From contig NC_084759.1 in assembly GCF_028858725.1 (NCBI RefSeq), positions 140,038,671 to 140,102,670 on the forward strand: 64,000 bases of DNA. The letters are read 5' to 3'. Origin of the DNA: Colius striatus (taxonomy: Eukaryota; Chordata; Aves; Coliiformes; Coliidae). The translations under genes were made by a program, and so were the position numbers. The notes under the pieces are model-generated. The model ran no database searches, was not told the origin of the DNA, and saw only the letters and a program-made list of their open reading frames with translations. This document shows, piece after piece, positions 50,701-61,315 of this stretch (position 1 is its first letter; every line of letters starts with the position of its first letter).

Positions 50701-53083
50701 ATGTTGCTCCTGTATTTGGAAAACACAATGAATGTGGTTTGAGTTATTTTAGTCTGAATATCAATCTCTAAGAAAACTGTCTGAAGCTCAGAGCTTCATT
50801 CTCTTTTTTCCTGTTGGACAAAGAGCTTTCTGCAGAGCAAGGCCAACAGCCCAGTAAAGTGGTAGTATGTGACCCAAGAGATCTAAATTTGACTCCTGTA
50901 AGCAAAGTGCCTGGGCTGCTGCCTTTCAGCTATTTTTAAAAACTAAAACAAACCACAAACCCTACTCTCAAAAAAACCCACAAAAGCAGGTTAGAAGAAA
51001 ACTGTGTGGATGTATGGAGCTATTAGGTCACTGGGAATGAGCACTGTTTTCTCTATAATACCTAATGACTACTCTGTCTTCAGTTGATCCCTCTGCCTCT
51101 CACATGAAGGCCAGCTAGTATTGAGAGTGCCTTATGGGTTGGGACACCTTTTAGCACTGGACAAGAGAGTGCAGTGAAGGCACTGATACTAATGTGTGAA
51201 CTCATATCACTCAAGGACTTTAGTAAAGTACTGGGATGTGATCAAGGAATTTTGTTACATCAGCAGAATGCATAGTCACTACTAAATAAAAAAGTCATAC
51301 CATCCTGAAGCTTTCTAGTGCACAGATAAAGTAAAATAAGTGTTAATTACCACCTTACTGTAGGAGGATTGATGCTATCTGTGTCTCCAGAAGCGAAGTC
51401 ACAGCAACTCCCTCAATTCATGCCTTTGAAAGAGAATATTATTGCCTAAACATTATCATACAGGTAATGCACTTGCTACCATACCTTAACATTAAATAAT
51501 CCTAGAGAAAATGAAAGGCGGTAATGTGAGATACTGTGATGGGATACTATGGACTTTCTCTACTCTTTAGTGAGTCAGTACAGGGTTCTTTAGCAGTAGT
51601 CTCAGCAGCGCAAAACTTGTCCAATTTTAGGTAACTCATGAACCTTCTGGGATTATTTTGTTCCTTAGTAAACAATTTCCCCAGTGACAAGCATTTTATA
51701 TCCTTCATTGCAAGGGGGTCAGAGTACATGACTGTGGTGACCCTTCCTGACTTGAAAAATATGATCTTGTTGACCATGAGTATATTAAATTAAGAATTTT
51801 TCCCTGGTGCTTAGCTGCTTTTTCCCCCTCCTCCTCTTAACATAAATCACTGACACAGTCATGATCCTCTCTCCTCTGGGCCACCTGAACTTCCCTTTTC
51901 TTAGTAGAGCTTATATTCTACATATCTAGTTATTCCTACGTGCTGTCTAACCACATGGGGCTTCACCTTCATAAGACAAATTATTTAATACAGTTATGAA
52001 ATGTAAGTGTGAGATTTGAAAACACACTGTCAAAGAAACTAAGATCATACACAGAGGAAATCCTGCACATATTCGGGGAGAAGTCTAGAATCAGACAGTT
52101 TCAGAAAGGAAATCTTAACAGACTTGGAAGATGAAAAAGCAAAGCCATGGAAAGATGAGCTTTAGTTATAACTCTTCAAAACTAGATGGAGGTTTCACTG
52201 GATTATTGCAAAGCTCAAGATCATTAGTTATGGGCAATTAAAGATTATCAGTTAAATTAATTCAAGACTCCATAAAATGCTAGACTAAGCCTTGTACAGT
52301 GCCCTGAATGAATGTCATGGCCCTCACAGACATAAGGAGATTAATATATAGGCAATATGTTATTTAAAACAATCCAAATTGCAGGTTGTTGGTTCCACAA
52401 TTTCTGCACTGTTTTCTCATCCTTAGAGGTGGTCCTAGTTTAAAAGAAGTTGACCTTATTCAGAGACAGATCTGGGAGGACTTGAAAAGCAGTGGTTTCA
52501 AACCACTGAGGGAAGGGTGAGAAGGTTGATGTTTGGGGATTTTTTTTCTTTTTAAAAAAATTCTCAATTACAAGCAGATTTCTTCAGCCTTGGCTACTCA
52601 GGTACTTGAACAGAACTGATCCAAGAGAGTGTTCAATCTGTAAGTCTTTCCTTACCCCGCCCTCCCAAAATATACTGGTTTGGGTCTTTTCTGAATTGCC
52701 ATCATTACTTAGTTTCCACATTTAAGAAGAAGACTGACATCTGGAGATCCAAAGTCTGGAGATCAATGGAAAAGCATGTGTTCGTTTCTGTGGGCTTTTG
52801 AGTAGTGCTGTAGAGCACAGTCAGTTGTGCCATAGCATAGCCCACTGTCCCTTCGTGGCACTGCCCAGTGAGGAAAGGAGGAGCCTTGGGGTGTTCCTGC
52901 ACCAAGTGTTAGTGGTCTGTCTCAGAAAGTAGTAAAATGAATTGAAGGACAAAATACTATTTGAAAGCAAGCAATGTAAGGGCAGAAACATATACCCCAG
53001 GAGAAGTATGGTGTGCTATCCCCTCAGAGGTGCTGTGTTTTGCATTCAGAGTTTGGTGCATTTCCTACAAATCCTCTGAAAGA
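38769..53083 (+). other. RERG: RERG intron 2, 5' portion, no other gene seen
   Basis: AT-rich sequence begins at the GTATGT donor of the first coding exon. I looked for codons of the next RERG segment (Leu-Val-Val-Arg through the switch I region, and the DTAGQ box) and saw none. Open frames are at most about 110 codons and show no family resemblance. Simple-sequence tracts include GTGTGTGT near 40739, a T-rich tract near 43640-43660 and (GCT)4 near 46738. A nuclear-receptor DR4-like motif lies at 43913-43928. Confidence 0.6.
43913..43928 (+). promoter_or_regulatory. DR4-like nuclear-receptor element in RERG intron 2
   Basis: AGGTCA, four bases (CTCT), then GGGTCA forms a direct repeat with 4-bp spacing, the arrangement favoured by thyroid-hormone and LXR receptor heterodimers. 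Occupancy is unknown, and such motifs also occur by chance. Confidence 0.3.
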
Positions 53084-53702
53084 ATCACAGAATCATAGAA
53101 TGGTAGGGGTTGGAAAGGACCTTTAGAGATCATCTAGTCCAATGCCCCTGCAGAAGCAGGGTTACCTAGCTAAGGTTGCATAGGAACATGTCCAGGTGGG
53201 TCTTGAAGACCTCCAAGGAAGGAGACTCCACAACCGCTCTGGGCAGCCTGTGCCACTGCTCCGTCACCCTCACAGTGAAATAGTTTTTTCTTATGTTTAA
53301 GTGGAACTTCTTGTGTTCCAGCTTCATCCCATTACCCCTTGTCCTGTTGCTAGCTACTATAGAAAAAAGGGATGTCCCAGCCTCCTGACACCCACCCTTT
53401 AGGTATTTATAAATGTTAATAAGATCTCCCCTCAGTCTCCTCTTCTAAAGACTAAACAGCCCCAGTTCCCACAGCCTTTCCTCATACAAAAGATGTTCCA
53501 TTCCCCTGGTCATCTTGGTGGCCCTGCGCTGGACTCTCTCCAGCACTTCCCTGTCCCTCTTGAGCTGAGGAGCCCAGAACTGGACATAGGACTCCAGATG
53601 AGGCCTCACCAGGGCAGAGTAGAGAGGGAGAAGAACCTCCTTTGACCTGCTGGCCACACTCTTCTTGATGCATCCCAGGATGGCATTGGCCTTCTTGGCC
53701 AC
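53084..53702 (-). mobile_element. young CR1 3' fragment in RERG intron 2
   Basis: The copy starts at AATCACAGAATCATAGAATG and runs through the 3' UTR into the reverse-transcriptase C-terminus. On the minus strand 53702-53445 reads [19 protein letters not shown], then [17 protein letters not shown], then [19 protein letters not shown]. It is better preserved than the 30.6-kb copy and opposite to the direction of RERG transcription. It is 5'-truncated, so immobile. Confidence 0.95.
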
Positions 53703-56626
53703 ATAGGTTGTAATCTGAAAAAGTTACAGTTCAGACTTCTGCCTTGCAACGGCAATAGACTGCAGATATCGCAGCACTAACATACCCTTGCAATAGCACG
53801 TACTTCATGAACTGAGGACAGGCGTTGAGGAAAGACATGACACAACTGATACCAAGGCGGTAGCTGTGCCAGCAGTCCAACCCAGACCTCTCCTGTTCAA
53901 TGGAGACCCTGACTTCTCAGACCAATAATTCTCTTCCTTCTGTTTCAATGGTTTAAACTGCTTCTATCAACATATTAGATTTTTCAATCACACAAACACA
54001 CTTACTACAACCTACTGGCTTCATCTTCTACATAAAAGCACCTAGCAGAGTGATGCTTATCACAGGACTGCAAGTTGAAGTATTTTTCTGTTAGACAGCA
54101 ATGTGATACTTCTAGATGAGCCTGGTTCAGACTGTTCAGAGCAGTAAGAAAAACATATTTTCTTGAGAGTTTGGACAATTGAAATAATGAGAAGGCAATG
54201 ATAGTTACTAGTGCACAAAGCATCAGGCTCACTAGTTCAATAGAACTATTTAGCTGTGCTGATTGTGTAAGTGAAGTCAGCACCGCTCCTGCATTTTTTT
54301 CTCTGGCAAGGATGAGCGTCATCTGTCAGACTAAGCCTCAGTTTTCAGGCTGACAGGTGGAGCTGGAAGCAACACTATTTAATGTAGCTTTAAATAGTAG
54401 TACGGTAGTACCAGGGGCCCTCTCAATTTCTTATGATACTGCTTAAACTATTCAGGCTGGATATTTCCATGCTGGATGTCTGCTTTGGGCTGCCTGGTTT
54501 GGGGTTTTTTTCCCCCTAGATGTCTGCACTTACAAAATTACTAATACAGTAATTTTGAAGAACAAGATTGGGGGAAAAAATTAGGTTGTGTCTCTGTTAA
54601 AAAGTACTCTTACAGCCACTCTACATAGATACTGTAGTATCACAATTCCTCAAAGCAGGGACTCAAAATACGACAAAGTGGGGTTAGCATGTCAGCGGGG
54701 GTATGCTTTTGCTATGCTTGTGAAATATACTTATGTTTGGCTTTGGAGCCAGGAGTTAAATTTTCCCAACAAGTTTATCCTTGTGGATAAACATTCACAC
54801 TCTAGATACAAGACTAACTTATTTTCAAGGAGCTGTATAAGGAAAAAAGTGAAAACACTGACATTATTGCATTTTCCCTTTTGCTGGCACAGAGGCACTC
54901 TGAAAAACTAGTGAACTGCATGGGGGACAAAAGTCCCAAGAAATGAAAAGCCAAAAGCTACTTAGGTTTAAGATTGCATTTCAATTAGTTTTTCTGAAAC
55001 AAATTTGTCTCAGGAAGCAGTTCTGGGAGCTAAAAATGTAGCTCCTAGCCTCAGTGGCAAAACTTCAGTTGCTTTACCTCATCTGGCATCCAAGTCTGTA
55101 CATCAATGTGAGCCTCTCTTCTGTGCTTGAGCTCCGATGAAGCTTTTTACGCTCTGTATCTTTTGTTGCATTTGGTGCAACTAAAAATAAAGAGTAAAAC
55201 GGTCTCACCTACTTAAAGATGCTCTTTCCTTTAGGGCAGGTTTGCAAGATGTCAGCAAAGGGAGATCTCCCTCCTGCTGCTGCTATGTGGTAGTCACGTT
55301 ATGCATAAGTGGAGATCTCTTGTATCAAGGTGCCAGCCAGCACCTCTCACCAGCGCAAAAAAATAAACCAAAGCACAGGCTTGAGGTTTACCTCACTGGT
55401 TCTTGAGGAGAAAATCTAAGTTAAATACAGTAAGTATAAACACACAGGGAGTTGGATATACATTCACATACACAAATACATCTCTCTCCAAGGATCTTTT
55501 GGCAGCTAGGACATGTGATCTCATATTCACGGTCTTTTTAATAGCCCAGGCAGAGGCTGCAATCCTGCAAAAGAAGTTCCAGGTTTCAGACAACAGAAGG
55601 ATTATATGAGCTATTTATGAATTTAAGACACTGAAGCACTTATAAAAGAGAAAAGCCTGTCTTCATATGACCTGTTCTCAAACACAGGCCATTAAGGGAA
55701 CATGAGGCTGTCATTAATTTTTCTATTTTGTCTAACATCCTAGATAGACACTGTTCCAGAACAGTTATTTTTTCATCCATTTCAAATGAGTTATCAGTTC
55801 CTTGTGGGCTCTGATTTTTCCATCTTTTGAAAGAAGTTTTTTTCATGCAGGGCTGGGATGCAATGTTCAAGTGACACCAGTGGGCTGCTTGGTTGGCAGT
55901 TTTAATATCTTGAGTACATAGCATTCAGCAGCAGGCCTAGACATCATTGTCAGTGCACTAAATTAATTCTAGGTGCTCAGTTTACTTCTAGGTGTTTGTC
56001 TTACCCAAATGCCTGTAAGATTCAAAAACAGACAGCAATCCAAATGCCTTCCAAGGTTTAGCACTCACACAGCAGTGAGGAAGCTTTTGTTTAGCCGGAG
56101 AGTTTAGACTGCCTCAAGTGATGAGCGCAGGGCACTTTGCGCATTGGTATTTACATCAGCTCAGCAGCACACTGTTATTTAGCTTTGGTAGAATTTTATA
56201 TCCTGCTTTGCTGCAGCAAGAGCAGCAATGTGATGAATCTTTTAAATAAATCTCATCTGATGGATTTGCTGGCGCCTTATTTAGTCTAGGGGTGAAAAAT
56301 AACCCACCCTCAGAGCTCAACACATTAAACACCATTAGTATAGTTTTGACTAGAAAATTTATATGTAAAAAATGTGTACTATGAGGAGATATGTCACAGA
56401 TGAGCACTAAGTGCATACAGTGAACAATTCAACATTAAAACAAACTCATACTTAGTATTAACTAGCTGAAGTGTGAGCTTTACCGCTACATAATTAGACA
56501 GGTCATTTCTTCTGTAGTGTTTTTTCACTCAAATGCAATAAGTGCATGAAAGGAGCATCCTGGGGTACATCTGCTGAAACAAGCTATTAGGAAAATAATT
56601 AATTTAAAGGCAACTTCTATTGCATG
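53703..56626 (+). other. RERG intron 2, segment between CR1 and LTR copy
   Basis: This stretch is non-coding and AT-rich with no splice-flanked exon recognised. The segment at about 56100-56410 has balanced complexity, several TAAT-type motifs and a run free of simple repeats, which makes it a candidate conserved non-coding element. That is a visual impression only. Confidence 0.4.
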
Positions 56627-57265
56627 TTTGTAGTGGCTTTGTCCACCCAGCAATGAAGCACCATGGCAGTCTCTTGCTTTGTGCCCCCATTCACTCCCAC
56701 CCTCCTTAGGATGGCAGAGGCCACATTGAGAAGGGAGGAAAAAAGATAACCAAGGTTGTTGTGGATTGAGACAATGGCAGGGAGGGCAAAACAGACTCCA
56801 CTACTCAGAGAGGAAAGTAAGGAAAGTTTATTCTACTACCTACAAGAAATAGAACAGAATAAAAGCAAAAAGGGAGTAGGATGATGAGAAAATTAAAACC
56901 AGCACTTTAAGATCTCCATCCCCCATCTCTCCTTTCTTCTCCAGCCCAGCTCACTGCTCCCAATATCTATACCTCCTCCCCACCTCCAATGGTTCAGGGG
57001 GGCAGGGAGTGGGGGATGTGGTCAGTCTCTCACAGATGGTCTTTGTCACTTTTCTCAGAGGAGGAGGACTTCTCACATTCTTCCCCTGCTTTGATACAGG
57101 GTCCAACCCTCAGGACACATTCCTTAACAAACTTCTCTGGTGTGGGTTCTTCCCAGCAGCTATGGCTTCTGTGAATATGGGGTCCGTCACATGGGACATG
57201 GCCTCCTCTGGGCATAGTCACTGCCCCTGATGCACGATCTTTCACGAAGTGCAAACAAGTCACTG
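56627..57265 (-). mobile_element. second, 5'-truncated copy of the same LTR family
   Basis: Read on the minus strand, this matches the 22.09-22.75-kb part of the plus-strand LTR. Shared landmarks are the terminal TGTTTGTAGTGGCTTTGTCC (seen on the + strand at 56626), the poly(A) signal as TTTATT at 56827-56832, the GGGATGGAGATCT-like U3/R words and the CTCTGGGCATAGTCACTGCC block. The 5' third of the LTR (the equivalent of 21752-22085) is missing. The copy carries the same 81-bp internal duplication. It sits in RERG intron 2, antisense to the gene. Confidence 0.78.
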
Positions 57266-60249
57266 TTTTAAAGTGATGGGTTTAAAATCTATTTAGAAAT
57301 AAAAAGTTAATTGTTTTACTAGTTTGATACAGACTATTTGGTAATTTTCTTTCTATGATACAGGAAGAGAGAATCTCCTTGCTTTTTTGCACCTCCCAGA
57401 GAATCATAATCTGATTTGCAGTGTCATTCATGCAAGTTCATTTGAATGTTCAAAAGTCCTCTCAGTGAATTTTAACTGCTAAAGACTTTTAATACAAATA
57501 CAACAGTCATGTTTAATTGCACATAGCAAATGAAGGACAGTTCTAAAGTCCAAGTATGTCTACAGCATGTCTAGTTAATTAGCAGCAAGAAAAAAAATCA
57601 CATAATTTAAAATTTTTAACCTTGAGGTTAGCTTGGTGTAAAGCTCGGAAGTAATGTTACATTAGAATATTATCCATAACTTGTGTCTTGAAATGAACCA
57701 CAGTTAGCTGTGGTTGACAGCAAGAAGCTTTGGTCCTAGTTTTGTAGCATATGTTCTTCATTCTACTGCTTTTTATTAGATAACCTTGACAAGGCTTTAT
57801 TAATCTCAGAGAAATGCTTAAAGTCCTTGAATAGAAGCAACTATACAAGTGCAAGCAGTGGATGATGAAGAGAAAATTCCTTGGGGATAGAGTAAAAGAA
57901 AGGGAAGGCAGAAGGGAGTTCCTGAACTCCTGTGATGCATAGTTCTGTAAGTCTTTCTGCAAGACAAGTAGCTCTCAGAAGTTTGGCTAGGGTCAAAGAG
58001 ATGCTCATTTGTGACTGAATTTGCTTTGCAGCTTTGCAGTCAAGGTGGTTAGGAGAGAATGAGAAAGTAAGGGCATGTAACAGAAGCTTTGCAATAAAAC
58101 ACCGGAAAAACTGGGAGTTTCCAATTAGAAAGAAAAAAAATGCTTAAAGGAAGGTAAGATTAAAGTTTACATATCATTAAAAAAGTGGGCAAAATGAACA
58201 GAGTTCATTGAATACTACGGTATAGGGCCACTGGATGAAACTAGTATAAGAACGGCTTGAAAGAGGTACAAACATGTATTTATTTACAGAATGGTTAGCC
58301 AAATCCTAAAACTATGTGCTAGAATTTTAAACCACAGCAGCATCAGCAAATTCAAAAAGGATTTATGCGAGTTCATGGATAGCAAATCTACAAATGGATT
58401 CTGAAAGCAGAGGGCATGGCTGGGCCCTGTAACATCCTTATTACAGAGATTCTCAATGAGGGGAGCAGACCACAGAAAGCAGACAGGCTTACATGCTTTT
58501 CGAAAAACAGTGTCTCCCATTGCCACTGTTGGAGACTAAGCACTTGGCTAAGATGAACTGCTGGTCAGACCCAGGAGGCCATTTCAGGTGCTCCGGTGAC
58601 ACAGGCTGTAAATCACACAGACGGTGCAGTAGCTTTATATTCTGATGTTTCTCCTGTAAGATATCTTTCCCTTACTGGCTCCAGACTTCTAAATATCATC
58701 AGATCTTAAGCAGCCACTTCCCTGAACATATGCTTCTACTGCCCACCCCAAAAAAGGAGGCTTAATTTTTTTTTAAATTAACGTTTTCCAATTATCCGCT
58801 ATTAAGATTCTTTTTGTTTGCTTTCTATGAGTGACATTTCAGACCACATCTGCTTAACATTTTCAGACTTTTCTGCATAATCAAGGTGGCTGAACACATC
58901 CCCACAGACTTTCAAACAAAGATGAAATTCTCAGAGCGTCTGATGCCATCAGTCAGGGCTACAGTAAAAGTAGCAAATGTCAAAAAAAATTGCAGTTAAC
59001 TCATGACACATAGCAGTACTTTTGTGACTAAACAAGACTGCAGCTGGCTGTCAGCCATCTAGATAATTATATATGTATTCAGCTTCCACAAATAATAAAT
59101 ATTTCTGGAATTGTTCTGTTTCAAGGGTCTGCATCAAAGAAAAACAACTATTCCACATGACACTTGAAGTCCCAGCACAGGTATTAGAAAAAGAAAAATG
59201 GCACTAAAAGTCTGCTTTCCTGGAAGAGGACCCTTTCACCAGAGTCAAAGCAGTATGGGGTGATTTTTCTTAAGGCTAAGCAGATGAATTGTGTTTTAAT
59301 CTAGTCTATCATCTAGAAACAACTGCAACAGAGGTTGACCACACAAACTGATGTTGGTGAAATAGACAGCAAAATCTGGCCAGTTGCATTGTAATTTAAT
59401 ATAATTTTTAAGTTGTTGCCTTATGTTTCATTCTGCTTCTGCCTGGGTACATTCTTTTGCAAGATCACTTTATCTGGAAGGCACAGTTCTGTGCTTGCTG
59501 GGCTATATGGTAGTTAGAAACCCATAGAGTCTTCTTTCCACTTGGCAACCTTAGAAGTAGGGATAGACAACACTTTTAAGAGAGAAGATGAACTAACACA
59601 CACTTATTCAGAAGTGTAACAAAACTTCAAGCTAGAACTATTCAAAGTGTTGGAGAGTTTTTTTTCTTTTTTGGTTCACTGGGGTTTTCCTGTGTTGTTT
59701 GGGGTATATTTTGATATTTTGCTTGTGTAAATAGTCACCCAGGTTCCTAGGATTAATTACTAAAGCATAAAACCCCTAATCTGACTGTAGCTAAACAGAG
59801 GAAAAGTTCAACCTGATACACTCACTGTAAAGAAATACTTTAGCTATACTACTACTTTAAAAAAAAAATCCTTATCAAAGACCCTGTAGGACCCAGTGCA
59901 TCCTATAAAAGAGCACCACGACTCTGAAAACACAGACTTAATATCGCAAGGCCCTCAGTTAAGATGGCTACATATTCAGTCACTAAAGCAAGAAGATATG
60001 TAGTCTACTTGTGCCCAAGCACAGGGTGGCTTATTTTGAGGGGTTAAGCTATGAGATGCGTTCTTTGCTTATGTCCCCAGGAGCCATAGCGAGCACAGGT
60101 AGCCAAGAGGCTATCTAGACATCCAATGGGTGCATTGATGCAGTTTCCAAGTTTTATGATGCTTTGCGTAAAGCAATCCTAGTTTTATGTGTGTCCCATA
60201 TTTACTAATGAGAAGCACAGACTAGAAAAATAAGAGCCTGAAGGCTATG

Positions 60250-60345
60250 AATAATAGTTCACTCCTTGTGTGGTCTTGGCAAGGCAGTTAATAGTTTGCT
60301 ACCTCAACTTCTCTTAGCCTTTGAAGAATATACTATCTTTATTTT
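60250..60345 (+). repeat. MIR-like ancient SINE remnant
   Basis: TTCACTCCTTGTGTGGTCTT then GGCAAGGCAGTTAATAG and CTACCTCAACTTCTCTTAG parallels the MIR order: CTTACTAGCTGTGTGACCTT, GGGCAAGTTACTTAAC, CTCAGTTTCCTC. Weak match. Confidence 0.35.
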
Positions 60346-61234
60346 CTGCTTCCTCTTTCATTATGGTAAGAACCAGCAAGCCTTAGTAGAGATCAGAGGA
60401 CTCTCTCTACTGTTTGCTATATGGCAAACAAAAAAGATATGCAAAAATCAGCTGATGTTTTTATACTGATGAATGCCTTGTTTGCAGTGCACCATATGGA
60501 TGAAAAGTTTTCGTCTGGCATATTGCTACAAGCAGATGCCCAAAGGAGCAACTGCTCATCTGAAGTTTTTACTAGAGGAATCTCCCATTTTGTTTATGCC
60601 ACAACCTCCTCTTCTTTCTCCTCCTTCTCTAACATATGGGAATTAAATGTTGTTATGACTCAGGGGAATGCTTGTCCTTAAAATTAAAGCTTTCTCTGAA
60701 TGCACTTTCGGTGATGAGTTTTCATTGTTGCCTTTCTTGCAAACTATTTGTATAGTTTGTGTGCTTCTATAGATTATATTATACATCGGCAGAAAGCCAT
60801 TTGTTTGTACTAATGTTATAGGCCACTGATTCTGGAGACAGGTTTGCCAACTCAGTTGGCTTCAAGACCAAATGAAGGCTTAGACAGCTCAACTGAATAG
60901 TTTGGTTCCCCTACATTTTATCTGCAAGGAGCTTTGCTTTGCAAGTGTAACACAGTGCTCAGGGAGGGTTACATGAATAACCAAACATGGGGCAGGCATT
61001 CATTTCATACCATAGTTTATTAGCTGCTGTGTGGCAACAGCATAATGTTCTAAGATGCAAGGTAGCCTTAATGGGAGATGAACTTCCTTCTTTTCTTGGG
61101 AAAGACTGCATAGAGCAGCTAAGAGAAGGAAGATAGGATGATGTGGTGTCTATCTGAATTTGCCTGGTCCCAATTTGTTTGGGTTCCCCACGTTTTACAA
61201 TGTAGTTGTCATTAAGGAATAGATCTCTCACTCT

Positions 61235-61315
61235 GAAAGCTACTGACTTGAATTCAAGTTTCCCATCTGTCACAGATTTCTTGTACAACCTTAGGTTAGC
61301 CACTTCATCTCTAAC
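61235..61315 (+). repeat. MIR-like ancient SINE remnant
   Basis: TTGAATTCAAGTTTCCCATC, then TTCTTGTACAACCTTAGGTT and AGCCACTTCATCTCTAA, parallels MIR sense order (GGTTCGAATCCCGGCTCTG, TGTGTGACCTTGGGCAAG, TTACTTAACCTCTCTG). Weak match. It overlaps an antisense open frame that I do not regard as a gene. Confidence 0.35.
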
